64,000 nucleotides of DNA from Dryas octopetala (GCA_963921425.1 OY992837.1:965896-1029895), one strand, 5' to 3'; counted from the stretch's first letter, positions 23,451 through 35,990 are shown. Numbers and translations: made by a program. Notes: a model not told the origin generated them from the letters alone.

Positions 23451-24122
23451 GGCCCCGTTTGGAATTGCGGTGGAGGACCCAAAAGCTACTGTGGATGACA
23501 ATTCTCAATCACATACAACAGTTTTGGTGTTTGGTAAAAAAATAAAAAATTGTTTTTCCTCACAATTCTCAACTCCCCACAACAAAAACAGAAAGAGGTT
23601 TTTAGGTACTTTTGAAAGGTGCAGTGACTCACAACAACAATTAATATTTTATTTTACCCATAATACCCTCATTGATTTCTATAATTTTTATTTGTTTATT
23701 TTAAATTAAAAAATATGTCCATTGTTAATTATATTTTATCTTGTGATAATTAATTATGATATTTTATTTATACGATTAAAAATATAATATACCTAAAAAA
23801 ATAATCGGCATACTTATTTAATAATGTTGTTCTTAGAAAAATTAAAGCTAATAAAAAGTTGTAGTTAAAAATTTCAAAACAAGTAAAAAAACATTTTATT
23901 TTTACCAAACAAAAAAGTGAAATGCACTTTCAACATCATGTCCATTTTAGCAATTATACACAATCACAACATTTTTATATTAACATTTACCAAACACTTT
24001 GATACTATTTTTTGTACTCACAACACTTTTGAAAACATAGTTTACCAAACACTCAACTGTTTTACTTTACAGCTGACTTTACTTCACTGCTGTTCTTTCT
24101 CACAGCAATATCAAACTGGCCC
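23451..24122. mobile_element. PIF/Harbinger-type MITE with TTA target duplication
   Basis: The left end is GGCCCCGTTTGG and the complement of the right end is GGGCCAGTTTG, giving 9 of 11 terminal matches. TTA stands on both sides (23448-23450 and 24123-24125). The related repeat at 29031-29050 shows the empty site, CTAGTGCTTAATCTAAAA, with a single TTA. Together these fix both borders and show insertion after duplication of the surrounding DNA. The 672-bp interior has no transposase. Confidence 0.85.
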
Positions 24123-24125
24123 TTA

Positions 24126-24385
24126 ATCTAAAATGCTATTAAATTTTGGTATCTAAACTAAAAAATTATTGAAATTTGGTACTAAAGTTAACCGACCTTT
24201 TTTCTTAAGGTGGGACCAAAATGTGCTCGATGAAATGTCCAAAAGAGATTGAGGTATGTAGTTTATTATATTTTCCAGAAGAAAAATACCTGCTTTCTGA
24301 ATTGACTTCTATTGAAAAACACTTACAATACTAATTTTAGTGCACCATTTGGACATCAGCATGACCAGCACACCTTTCTATTATT
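24126..24385. other. Partial third copy of the gene A 3' flank
   Basis: From about 24170 this matches the sequence downstream of gene A (14400-14580) and of A' (29090-29300), including CTTAAGGTGGGACCAAAATG. The copy stops at TTCTATTATT, where the retrotransposon LTR begins. No kinase exon follows. Confidence 0.75.
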
Positions 24386-24572
24386 TGTTGTAAAAGTATG
24401 TGAAAATTAGGGTTTGTGGAAAAAAGGAGGCAGAGAGAATATGATCAGTCCATTTCATTCATGTTATAAATATCCTTATATAGAAGTAGGGTTTACTAGG
24501 TTTTGTATATTTACTAGTATGCCCCTACAACTAATTACAGGGATAGCCATATATAACAATATATTTACAACA
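24386..24572 (-). repeat. 3' LTR of the copia element (187 bp) with adjacent polypurine tract
   Basis: The LTR begins TGTTGTAAA and ends TTTACAACA, so the TG...CA ends sit inside a 9-bp inverted repeat. Next to it at 24573-24583 the minus strand reads CCAAGGGGGAG, a typical polypurine tract directly before a 3' LTR. There is no second LTR in the window. Confidence 0.9.
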
Positions 24573-24599
24573 CTCCCCCTTGGATATTTCATGTCATTA

Positions 24600-25020
24600 G
24601 TGTTGTCTCTACTATGCGCTTCTAAGTTGCCTCGTTAAAACCTTGCCAAGTAATAAAAACCCTGTGGAAACAAAAACAACCTTGGTCGAAGGAAAAAGAG
24701 TGCAACGCGCGTGAGTGTGGAGTAGTCGCATCAGAACCTCGAAAGTAGGTGAAGTCATATCTTCTGGATCATAAGCAGATAGTATGTCTATGGGAGCGGG
24801 GTGCATTAGAGTTGCTACACCAAAACCTTGCCCGGTAAACCCAATGGGAAAAACCCGTGGTTGAAGGGAAAAGATGAGCAAATGCATATATATCAGATCA
24901 ACACATCTTCAGGATGTAGTATGAGTAGGGTGACCATGCCAAGATGTGCCTCATTAAAACCTTGCCAGGTAACAAAACCCAGTGGGACAAAATAACCCTG
25001 GACGAAGGACAAAAGAGTAC
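24600..25020. repeat. Three degenerate copies of an AAACCTTGCC motif block in the retroelement 3' region
   Basis: Blocks starting near 24636, 24822 and 24948 share AAAACCTTGCC, then an A-rich AAACCC-GTGG segment, then GAAGG-AAAAGA. They lie between the RNase H remnant and the polypurine tract, so they belong to the element's 3' non-coding region. Confidence 0.6.
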
Positions 25021-28000
25021 ACGATGGTCAAGTGAGTATGCTTCGGGATACTCCCCCTGATGTCGACTCCCCCTGAAGATTACATACTAGGTAAATCAGC
25101 CAATCTACGCAAACCAATACCTCGAACATGCATCAAGAACGTGGACTTTGGCAGTGACTTGGTAAAGAGGTCTGCATGGTTGTCTTGAGATCGGATCTGC
25201 TTGACTTCAATCATCTGATGCTCTTGTTGCTGTTGATTGAAGAAGAACTTCGGTGCAATATGCTTGGTGTTGTCTCCTTTGATGAAACCCGTCTTCATTT
25301 GCTAGAAGCAAGCAGCATTATCCTCATAGATAATTGTTGGTTCATCAGTGGTGGAATTCAGCCCACACGTACTTCGAACATGTTTGGAAACTGCTCTCAG
25401 CCATATACATTCACGAACTGTTTCGTGAAGGGCTATAATCTCAGCATGATTCGAAGAGGTAGCAACAAGGGTCTGTTTCGTTGACCTCCAAGATATTGCT
25501 GTATTCCCAATGGTAAAGACGTAACCAGTTTGAGAACGCGCCTTGTGCGGGTCTGATAGATACCCTGCGTCAGCATATCCAACAAGGCGAGCATCGTTCC
25601 GAGGATCGAGGGGGTTCGATCCATTCCTTGATGCATAGGGATAGAATAAGCCCATATCCGTCGTACTTCTAAGGTAGCGGAAAATGTCTTTTATGCCATT
25701 CTAATGGCGGCGTGTTGGCGCAGAGCTATATCTAGCTAACAAGTTCACAGCGAATGAGATTTCCGGTCTAGTACATTGAGCCAAGTACAATAATGCGCCT
25801 ATTGCACTTAGATATGGGACTTCTGGTGCCAATATCTCTTCGTTATCATCTGCAGGACGAAACGGATCCTTCTTAGGATCTAGACTACGGACGATCATGG
25901 GTGTGCTAGAAGGCTTCGCTTTATCCTCATTAAAGCGCCTTAACATCTTCTGGATGTAATTCGATTGATGGACCAAAATTCCATCTGCACGATGCTCGAG
26001 CTCCAGGCCGAGACAGAAGTTTGTTCTCCCAAGATCTTTCATCTCGAATTCCAACTTCAGGTGTTTAGCGGTTTCCTTGATCTCTTCAGGAGTACCAATT
26101 AGATTCATGTCATCGAAATAAACAGCTACAATAGCAAAACCAGAACTTATTTTCTTAATAAACACGCAAGGGCATAGATCATTATTCACATATCTTATCC
26201 CGATTAAATACTCACTTAGACGGTTATACCACATCCGTCCGGATTATTTCAATCCATATAGTGAACGCCTCAAACGAATGGAGAGCGTGTTCCGTGGTCT
26301 GAATTCTGAAACTATTTGCATCGGGTATCTTAAGTCCTTCGGGAACTTTCATATATATCTCTGTATCAAGATCCCCATAGAGATAAGCAGTGACCACATC
26401 CATAAGCTGCATACTCAGTTTTTCGGAAACTACCAAACTGATAAGGTAGCGGAACATTATCACGTCCATTACGGGAGAATACGTTTCCTCGTAATCAATC
26501 CCAGGGCGTTGAGAAAATCCTTGCGCCACTAGACGAGCCTTGTATCTCACAATCTCGTTTTTCTCATTACGCTTCCTTACAAATACCCATTTAAATCCTA
26601 CAGGTTTAACATGAGAAGGTGTAGGAACGACAGGCCCAAACACCTTTCTCTTTGTCAAGGAATCTAATTCGACCTGGATTGCTTCTTTCCATTTTGGCCA
26701 GTCGTCTCGACGTTGACATTCATCAACGGAGCGAGGTTCGATGTCATCGCTAGTTATGATTTCGGTAGCTACCGCGAATACAAATATATCATCGATGATA
26801 ATCTCGTTTCGATTCCAGAGCTCACTTTAAGCATGCATAATTTATAGAGATCTCTCTGTTCTCGGGAGTGGGTTCAGATGTTAGAGCGTCCCTCAACACC
26901 GTCTCTTCCAGGACGGACCCATAATCTGGAACTATTTCGTGAGATGGATCGGTTGAGATTGCGATGTCAAGAGGACTCGTTTGTGCCAAATTTATCCTCT
27001 TCCGGGGATAAGAGTCCTTCGAACCTAGTGGTTTACCTCGCTTCTGGGCAGGGACATAAGACTGGTTAGCCGCTATGGCTGTACCTCGTCCATCTGAGAC
27101 GACACGTCCTCCTGGGATGACACGTCCTTCGGGGACGGATATCCTTGCAGGCACGTTTGCAGCAGGTATATGTGATCTCGTCACTTTAGCTAGATCAGAG
27201 AAAACGTCTGGCATATTATGAGCTACACTCTGTAGATCTAGAATTCTCCGCACTTCACTATCACATTGTGCGGTTCGGGGATCGAGATGAGACATAGTGG
27301 GGACATTCCACGTCAATTCATGTCGTTCTTCAGGAACGGTGACGTTCTTATCTCCCCTTAACGGCGGGAAGACTGTCTCATCAAAGTGACAATCCGCAAA
27401 TCTGGCGGTAAAGAGATCGTCTGTCAAGGGCTCTAAAAAGCGTATAATAGATGAGGATTCATAACCGACATATATGCCCATCCTTCGTTGAGGACTCATT
27501 TTGGTACGTTGTGGCGGCGCAACTGGCACATAAACTGCACACCCAAATATGCGTAAGTACGAAACGTCAGGTTCGTACCCAGTCACCAGCTGTAACGCAG
27601 AGTAAGGTTGGGTAGCAGTGGGCCTCAACCGGACCAACATGGCTGCATGCAAGATTGCATAGCCCCACGCAGAAATTGGAAGCTTGGTTCGTGCGATCAT
27701 TTGTAATCTTTTAATGAACGCTTCTGCGAGACCATTCTGGGTGTGAACATGGAGAACTGGATGTTCAACATCAATCCTAAGGGACATGCAATAATCATCG
27801 AAAGTTTTCGATGTAAACTCTCCGGCATTATCAAGTCTTATGGACTTTATGGGATAATCTGGGTGGTGAGCCCTCAATTTAATGATCTGGGCGAGGAGTT
27901 TAGCAAAGGCAGCATTTCTTGTGGACAATAGTGTAACATGTGACCACCTTGTCGATGCATCAACCAAAACCATGAAATATTTAAATGGTCCGCATGGTGG

Positions 28001-28265
28001 TTGGATAGGTCCACAAATATCCCCTTGTATTCTTTGCAGGAAAAGGGCGGAGTCTTTATTAGTCTTTGCATATGATGGTCTAGTATTCAATTTTTCGAGC
28101 GAGCAGGCTTGGCATAGTGTGTCACTAAACACAAGATCCTTATTAGTAAGGGGATGCCCGTGTGATGAATTGAGGATACAGCGCATCATACTTTGACCTG
28201 GGTGTCCCAACCGGTCATGCCATAAGACATGACCTGGGCGCATCATACTTTGACCTGGGCGCATC

Positions 28266-29040
28266 ATACTAAATTTAAATGTAATTTTTTAGATTAGATC
28301 AAAAACATGTTGGCCCTTTTATTGAGCGTTAAACCCTAAGCCGATATTTATCAAAATCAATATATTCATCAATATATTTATAAATCTGAATACTGATATT
28401 TAAGAAATTTTCGATATTTTTATACTTGATTCGGAGAAAATTAAACGAAATGTCAATTTCTTTCATTTGATATTACACCTTAAGTCTACAAAATATCATG
28501 TGGTGCTGCTCTGGAGTCAATCTAATCAAATAGACATTTAAGAGAAGACTTTGATTTCATTGAAAATCTAAGTCCATTCATTTGCCATTTGGTCTTTGCA
28601 GGAAAAATGTGGTGTTTTTTTGCCATGACGTATTTATGTAGGGGGCGAGTGAGGCCTACCATCCCACGAAACAAAATTTCTCATTTATTCGTGTTAGCAA
28701 TTTAATTAATTTATTTATATTTTTCTTATATAAAATTAGAATAAATATCAAATTTTAATAATTTTTTAGAATAGCATGAAGATCATATAATATTTTAATT
28801 AGATTACTAAATTTAAATATAGTTTTTTAGATTAGGTCAAAAACATGTTGACCCTTTTATTGAGAGTTAAACCCTAAGCCGTTTTGCTACGTAACAGTTA
28901 AATACAAACTTAATATTTTTTTTATTAATTTATTTATAATTGACTATATTTTTTTTTTATTGTAATGTGACATGTGATATAATATTTGTGAATTATAATA
29001 CCCTTCACTATATTATTATGTTTAACGTTTCAACTAGTGC
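28266..29040. repeat. Third copy of the ~530-bp repeat, starting partway through a unit
   Basis: Directly after the truncated retroelement the sequence resumes as ACTAAATTTAAATG, which aligns with 22708 and 23217 inside the repeat. A full unit follows from about 28341. Beyond 29040 it contains the empty site of the 23451-24122 MITE and then the gene A' 3' flank. Confidence 0.8.
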
Positions 29041-29403
29041 TTAATCTAAAATACTATTAAATTTTGATATCTAAACAAAAAGATTATTGAAATTTAGTGC
29101 TAAAGTTAAGACTTTTTTTCTTAAGGTGGGACCAAAATGTGCTCGATGAAATGTCTGAAAGAGATTGAGGTATGTAGTTTATTATATTTTCCAGAAGAAA
29201 AATACCTGCTTTCTGGATTGATTTCTATTGAAAAACACTCGCAATACTAATTTTAGTGCATCATTTGGACATCAGCATGACCAGCACACCTTTCTATTAT
29301 TCTTATTATCATCATATTATTACTATTAATTACTATTACAGACATGCAGAAGAACATTACTGAAATCATCACTTGCTCTATAGTAATAGTGTGCTAATTT
29401 TAA

Positions 29404-31624
29404 TTAACTTGACAATACTGTTCTTGGTTGATCTGCCTGCGTAGTTGTGGAAGCGAACGGATTGGGTGGCATGATCAAGCTTTCAGAGGCTCCTTCAAGC
29501 ATTCTAACAACTGCTTTCATGGAAGGTCGATTCACTGGGTACCACTGGATGCACCAAAGTGCAACAATCACTAGTCTCTTAGCAATCTGAGCATCTTCAT
29601 CAGTATCTAGATCCAAATCCAATGTTTCTCCTTGAATTAGATGATTATAAATCAACTCAGGAAAATACACCTCGCTGTTGCTACATGTATGAGCAGTTTC
29701 CTTCCTAGCCCCAATCATCTCAAGCACCAGCATCCCAAAACTATATACATCTGATTTGTAGGAGACAGTTCCAAAGTTCCCATTAAACACTTCGGGTGCA
29801 ATGTAGCCTACAGTGCCTCTAGCAGCAGTCATAGATATGATACTCTCTTCCTTAGAACAGAGTTTAGCCAGACCAAAATCCGAGATCTTAGGATTGAAGT
29901 CATGGTCTAACAAGATATTATGAGGCTTGATGTCAAAGTGGAGGATCCTCTGCTCACACCCTTGATGAAGATACTCAATTCCCTTTGCTATACCAGTGAT
30001 GATGTTGTGAAGTTTCTCCCAAGCAAATGAAGTGATGAACTTCTCTAGGGACCTGTTTGGCATGAGCTCATAAATAACAGCACGCTTGCCACTTTCAGCA
30101 GAAAACCCCAGCAGGCGAACCACATTAACATGGTGAATTCTGCCAATGGTTCCCACTTCGTTAACAAAATCTTCTCCATTTCCTTTAGAATCATTCAGGA
30201 CTTTTACAGCGACTAGAACTCCATTGGGAAGCTTTCCTCTGAAAACACTTCCAAAACCTCCTTGGCCTAACTTGTTCTTAAATCCATTTGTCATCTTCCT
30301 TATATCAGCATAGGAGTATCTTGTGGGTACATGAGATTTGTGATCATTCAGGAACTTTTCAATCTTCATTTGATTCTCCTTTTCCTCTATCCTCCTTGAT
30401 TGTTTTACATGGTAGAAGATGGCTACCACCGCCACCGATATGAGCATAGAACAACAAGTTATGCTCACGCCTATGATAACAGATTTAGTTGGTGATGCAT
30501 GACCTGAATTTATTAGGAGAAAACAAAAGTGAATTAATTCAGGAGATATAATTATTTTGCTTTTGCAAATTTTCAAAATGCACCCCTTGAGGAGGCCCTG
30601 GTAGCCATCTTGAACACATATTGGATAATAATTTTGCTTTTGCAATTCTTTCAGCAACATTTACAGAAAGAAATCATTGATATGATTACATTAGTGGTAG
30701 AGTAGGAGCTATGTTAACACACACACACACATATACCACATCTCAGAATATTTGCTCTATATTAATTGGCAAGGTAGACTACGTACCTTTTGGCTCTTTT
30801 AAGGGATCCTGAAAGATACAAGGATCAGTATTACACTCCAATTGATTGGTGCTGTTATTGAATTGGCACCATCCACTCGTACAGTTTTGACATGCTGGAA
30901 AATATTCCCAATTCCATCTCAGAAGTAAAGCATTGTCCGGTTCACAATAGTAGGGGCTATTACTATTCACAGGTCGTACTGGAAGAGAGATTTCTTTAAT
31001 CAAAGTACTGCAATTTGATACCGGCAAGTCATCCAGAGAAGTTGAGGGTGGGGTAGCAAGAACTTGATGATGCCCCGGGTTACTCAGACATCTGATCGGC
31101 ATCACAGAGTAGTCTGTGAGATAGTTGAAGCTCCGAGTTGTGCTTAAATTTTGTGCTGTGGAACAGTTTAATAGTGTTAACGTCGGAAAATAATATTCCT
31201 GACTCAAAGTAGAGTCTGGTTGAAACAAGTAGTAGGGGGTGGAGAATCTGGAGATGGTAAAATTAAGAAGGCGTTTGGGAAGGCAACCATCTGGATCGTA
31301 GACTTTGAAATATTGGTTTTCGTAATCAATCGTTTGTATGGCAAACAGTTGTGATGATGATGAGAGCTGAATCATTGTCATATTTTTGAGGCAAAAAACC
31401 TCAAACTGTGGATGGCCACAGTGAAGGGGATGGTGTTTTAGACGGAAAGGAAACCGGATAAGAGGACCATCAGAGCTACAGTTTGAAATTGGGCAATCAT
31501 GACCATCAGCTGTTGCTGCTTTTCTGGCTACAACTACAAGAATATTAATGGGGAAGACAATAAACAAGAAAAACAGAAACAGAAACAGCTGCGGGATATT
31601 CATCTTAATAAGCAAGAAAAACAT
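29404..31624 (-). CDS. LRK10-like receptor protein kinase, gene A' (copy 2)
   Basis: Two exons, 31624-30787 and 30503-29404, give 645 aa with the same architecture as gene A: signal peptide, GUB_WAK_bind-type ectodomain, membrane helix and non-RD kinase with HFDIKPHN. Exon 2 is offset by exactly 14,719 bp from copy 1 and its predicted protein is the same. Exon 1 differs at roughly 45 of 280 residues and carries small indels, for example in the segment after PDSTL, which is shorter here. The Cys framework is largely kept; CQNCTSGWC is intact. It is divergently paired with B' across 511 bp. Confidence 0.9.
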
Positions 31625-32135
31625 ACCAGTTTCAGATGCTATTTATTGAGTCATTGACCAAGCAGTAAGCAACAGACCTCATTTACTCATGTCCATTAGA
31701 ATTTTCATGCAATGCGGTGGAAAATTCATATTTCCCATTGAGTCCATTCCATATCCACACGTCATATTTTGGAGACTGCAGCCATGTCCACCCAAATTAC
31801 CATGTATATGGTACCTTATCACTTGACTGGTTGACTTTTAGACTTGGAGGATCACCGCATCATGGTCCTCCGTTATACATGGTTCCATTGTAATTAATTG
31901 TCATCATTCATTCATTAACTCTAGTGTAACTTTCTTGGCAAGTGGAAGCGTCTCAAGTGGATCCTACCTCCCAATTTTCTTGCTAAGACAACAAAGGAAA
32001 GTATATGAAAACAATCAGCATGTGGATTGGTAGTTTAGAAGAATATGAATCCAGCCTAAAACTTGTGATGATAAATTTTCTTTCTTTATCTTTCCCCTAG
32101 TTCTTTCCTGTGATTTCAACTCAACCCTCGCAATC
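31625..32135. promoter_or_regulatory. Shared spacer and divergent promoter of genes A' and B'
   Basis: Homologous to the spacer at 16919-17731 but without its internal duplication. It has unique sequence near 31775-31830. TTGAC cores are seen at 31654, 31823 and 31831. Confidence 0.6.
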
Positions 32136-34844
32136 ATGCCAAAAAGTGTCTTGTTAACATGTGTTATAGCTATTTGCTTTGTAATTTTTCATGATGCCAA
32201 GGGAGATAAACACTGTCCGACTGCTTCTTGTGGGGATCTCCATGACATTAGATACCCTTTTCGCTTGAAGATTAATGGTTCTTCTGCGCCTGATTGTCTC
32301 GACCATCCAGCTGAACTATCCTGCCAGCAGAATCGCACAATTTTAAATCTCCACGACGGTACATATTATGTCAAAGATATTGATTATGAAACCCATACAA
32401 TCCAAGTTGTCGATCCTGGTCTGTTAAGTGACACTTGTCCCTTCAGGCCACTCTACCGTTTGACAATTAAAAACTTTACCGATGGCTCGTCGCGAGATGG
32501 ATACTATCCAATCAGAGAACCAGGAGATGAATACTTTGCAAACAGAGAACCAAGTTATGTAACCTTCTTCGATTGCTCGTCGCGAGTTGAGTCTCCTGAG
32601 TACGTGAAAATCAATTGCAATAGTAGTACAAATACTACTTCGTATTCTTACATTATGTTGGGACATGGAGTGGGGAATCTTCACGGTTGTCCTTTGTCCA
32701 TCACTCTTAGCATGTTAGGAGAAACTGGGGAGGTCATTACATTTTCTTTCATCCGTGAGCAGTTGAAAAGGGGTTTTCTTCTTTCATTTGAGAATTATCT
32801 CTCCCCCGAGTACTGCTACAGTCGGTCCCAATCCTTCTATTGTGAGTATTGTTTTGATCAGTTTGGCACACTAATTCAGTATGTGAAGGTTGATTTTATT
32901 ATTTTAGAATGCATATTTCTTCTTGAATCTCTTACTGACACTATTGTACTTTGCAGGTTTTCGTGATTACTTGAAACGTGGTAAGTTTGACTAGCTCCAT
33001 TTTGTGTACTCTAGTATTAGAATAAAGCAAATTGTAATTAATCATGTGAGTTGCACCTTATTACTTTCAATTTGCCCAAACTTGATGTTGGGCTTGTTCT
33101 ATATATAGCTATCTCACTAAGATTGATATCTGAGTTCCTTTCCTTCCTTGAACCTAAATCATTTCTCCGTTGATTCTGTTTTCACAGATTTCATAAAGGC
33201 CGCCAAGATCACTGGTAAGTCCTTCTAAACAATATATCTTGTTCTTTAAAAAAGGTGAAATTAAATTGAAAACAACATGCAAGAAAAAGAAACAATATTT
33301 TTTTTTTCTTAAAAGTAAAAGTTTGGAATAATTTGATTCCACAGCAGGTTTCGTGGATCAAAATTTTGAATACATTTAGGCAAATATCAATCCAGATTGA
33401 ACTTCTAATACATGCATGTACTCTTATGGCAGGATGGACTCTGATGGCACGAATGATACTCGGCATTATTATTTTGTCGAGTTTCTTGAGCTACAAACTG
33501 TATTGGAAAGAGTTCTTAAAGGATGATGCAGTTGAGAAATTCTCAAATGCATGCAATAATCTTGTGCGAAGAAGGTATTCATATTCAGAATTTAAGAAGA
33601 TGACAGTTGATTTCAAAGATAAACTGATCCAGGGAGTGTATTGGAAGATGTTCCTAAAGGCTGTTGAAGAATTCTTAAAAGCATTCAGGAATCTTATGCA
33701 AAGAAGGTATTCATTTTCAGATATTAAGACGATGACAATTGATTTCAAAGATAAACTCGGTCAGGGATGCTTTTGGAAAAAGTTTCTAAAGGATGATACA
33801 GTGGAAGAATTCTTGAACGCGTACAAGAATCTTATGCCGAGAAGGTATTCATATTTAGATATTAAGAAGATGACAGGTTATTTCAAAGATAAACTTGGTC
33901 AAGGAGGTTATGGCTCTGTATTCAAAGGAGAGCTGTCAAATGGGCATCCTGTTGCAGTAAAGATGTTGAGTGGTTCCAAAGGTGAAGGGCAAGATTTTGT
34001 CAATGAAGTTGCCACAATAGGAAGAATTCATCATGTCAATGTGGTGCAACTAATTGGATTTTGTTCTGAGGGATCAAAAAGAGCTCTTGTTTATGACTTC
34101 ATGCCTAATGGATCTCTAGAAAAATATATCTTTCCCGGAAAAGAAAACAATCATATTCTAAGTTGGGATAGAATGCATGAGATAGCCCTAGGGGTGGCTC
34201 GTGCCATTGACTATCTGCACCAGGGATGTGATATGCAGATTCTGCATTTTGATATTAAGCCCCACAACATTCTTCTTGATGACAACTTTAATTCAAAAAT
34301 TTCAGACTTTGGGCTTGCAAGATTTTACCCTAAAGATTATAACACTGTTTCTCTTACTGCCATAAGAGGTACAATGGGATATATAGCTCCTGAAATGTTC
34401 TACAAAACCATTGGAGGCATTTCGTACAAAGCTGATGTTTATAGCTTTGGAATGTTGTTATTGGAAATGGCAGGACGGAGGAAGAACTTGAATGCAGATG
34501 CAGAAAACTCAAGCCAATTATATTTCCCTTCCTGGATTTATGATCAACTAGAGAAGGGATTGGGCATTGAAATTGAGGGTGCCCATGAGAATGACGAGAA
34601 AATAGCAAAGAAGATGATCATGGTTGCATTGTGGTGCATACAGTTGACGCCTGCCGATCGCCCTGCTATGAGTAGAGTTTTAGAGATGCTTGAAGGTGAA
34701 GATGAACTCTTGCAAATGCCTCCGAAACCTTTCTTTTGTCCACAACAGATGCCAACAGAGGATCTACCTGATGAGACAGATGATGAAGAGGTATCCACCG
34801 AGCCACATACAGAGATTGCTACAGAAACGACCTCCATGGTATAA
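32136..34844 (+). CDS. LRK10-like receptor protein kinase with triplicated juxtamembrane segment, gene B' (copy 2)
   Basis: Exons 32136-32841, 32957-32980, 33188-33214 and 33433-34844 give 722 aa. The layout equals gene B: signal peptide, GUB_WAK_bind-like ectodomain, two tiny stalk exons, membrane helix, three juxtamembrane repeats and a non-RD kinase with intact Lys, HFD and DFG motifs. About a dozen residues differ in the 470-residue last exon, against roughly 35 plus indels in the 235-residue ectodomain exon. The stalk has FRDYLKR where B has FLDYLKP. It is followed, tail to tail, by intact Sen2, which is probably the ancestral arrangement. Confidence 0.88.
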
Positions 34845-35237
34845 GGGAAAAGCAGTTCTGTACTTAGTCTTGTAATATCCCACATCCTAGGAAGAACCAG
34901 AGATACTCATAATAGATACTACTCTCTGTCAAATGTATCCCTCATCTTAAGCTTCAATTTTGCAATTTAAACTCATCTTGAAAAACAGATAAATGATAAG
35001 CACTACCAAGATCTGTTGAAAATTATTTTATTTCATTGGTTCCTAAGTAGAAGTCTAGAGGAAATTAATGAATTATCAAAGTGATCTTTCAGATTCAGTA
35101 TAAATTCATAAGAAGCTTCTTACTTTATAAAATTCATTGCTGATTTCCTATAACACATCAATAGTTGTTCACTCTAGCTAAATATGAAAGTACATGTCTG
35201 ATCTGAAGCTGCAAACTGTAAAGTGACCAAAAAGACT

Positions 35238-35984
35238 CTACACTATCTCTGACTTAGTTCCATTTTCTTTTACAACTATTGTATGATCTTCTCGGCATTG
35301 TTCTGGATTCCATCTTGTGATTGTGCACTCTTCCACTGTGTATCTCTCCAAATATGATGGGGAATCTGCACAATGACCGTTTCTACTGATATCAAGAACT
35401 AACAATGTCTTTACGACACCTCCACAAAGCCGAGTAGTGCAATGTATATCAGACCACACCCTCACTCGCTTATTTGCATCGCCATCCTCCTCTGACAACA
35501 CAAGCACCGCATATTCAGAATGAACCAGAGCTGGATGATGACGGTAGGCAACAAAGTCCACACCATATTTAACTCCCGACATGACAACCCAATTCTTCAT
35601 TCTAAGATGAGAAAAAGCCTTATAAAAATAGGGGAACAATGCTTTTCTGGATCTCATGGACTGCCATAGCTGGTCATCATTCTTAGGACATTTGTCTTCA
35701 ACTATCTTTAGGCATTTTAGAGCATAGCATAGGTAAAAGGCCTCCTCCATACCCAACTGATACCATTGCTTATCCTTCTCTGCTGTAATAATGGGTTCAC
35801 CAAAGCCTGCACGATTAAGGAGATCAGATTGTTCTTCTTCCACTGCAAGAAGTACGTTGCTCCCACATAGCAATCCTTGAGAATCTGATCGGATTAGAGA
35901 AGACTGAAGCTGCAATACTATCTTTGACATGGGGTCTGCAAGAGCATTAGCTTTTGAACCCTTTCCTTTCCATCTAGGCCCCAT
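35238..35984 (-). CDS. SEN2: tRNA-splicing endonuclease subunit Sen2
   Basis: One uninterrupted coding exon of 248 aa. The start MGPRWKGKG and the C-terminal half match plant Sen2 proteins. The nuclease triad of the family is in place: Tyr140 (KYGVDFVAYR), His155 (VHSEYAVL) and Lys192 (VVKTLLVL). The enzyme cuts introns out of pre-tRNAs at the splice sites as part of the Sen complex, in the nucleus or at organelle surfaces depending on species. The length is that expected for the short plant form. A splice acceptor 6 nt before the ATG (GTTGTAG ending at 35991) suggests a spliced 5' UTR whose first exon lies in CSL4-derived DNA. Confidence 0.93.
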   Translation of the reverse strand: MGPRWKGKGSKANALADPMSKIVLQLQSSLIRSDSQGLLCGSNVLLAVEEEQSDLLNRAGFGEPIITAEKDKQWYQLGMEEAFYLCYALKCLKIVEDKCPKNDDQLWQSMRSRKALFPYFYKAFSHLRMKNWVVMSGVKYGVDFVAYRHHPALVHSEYAVLVLSEEDGDANKRVRVWSDIHCTTRLCGGVVKTLLVLDISRNGHCADSPSYLERYTVEECTITRWNPEQCREDHTIVVKENGTKSEIV

Positions 35985-35990
35985 TAAACT

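Larger units (their letters stand above)
24386..28265 (-). mobile_element. Decayed, 5'-truncated Ty1/copia LTR retrotransposon
   Basis: On the minus strand the order is integrase, reverse transcriptase, RNase H, polypurine tract and 3' LTR. The integrase region (28267-26822) shows conserved D and D positions (GDICGP, RLDNAGEF) and the region of the catalytic Glu (NGLAEAF). Reverse transcriptase fragments (26658-26224 and 26234-25701) include the YFDDM motif, with Phe where Val is usual. RNase H remnants span 25655-25080. The frame is broken at several places, including nonsense codons near 25302 and 25695, a stop near 26240 and a frameshift before it. Gag, protease, primer-binding site and 5' LTR are missing. 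The polyprotein is not expected to function. Confidence 0.93.

Noticed and set aside
25176..25484. Plus-strand frame across the retroelement RNase H region
   Set aside because: Antisense shadow of the minus-strand polyprotein remnant.
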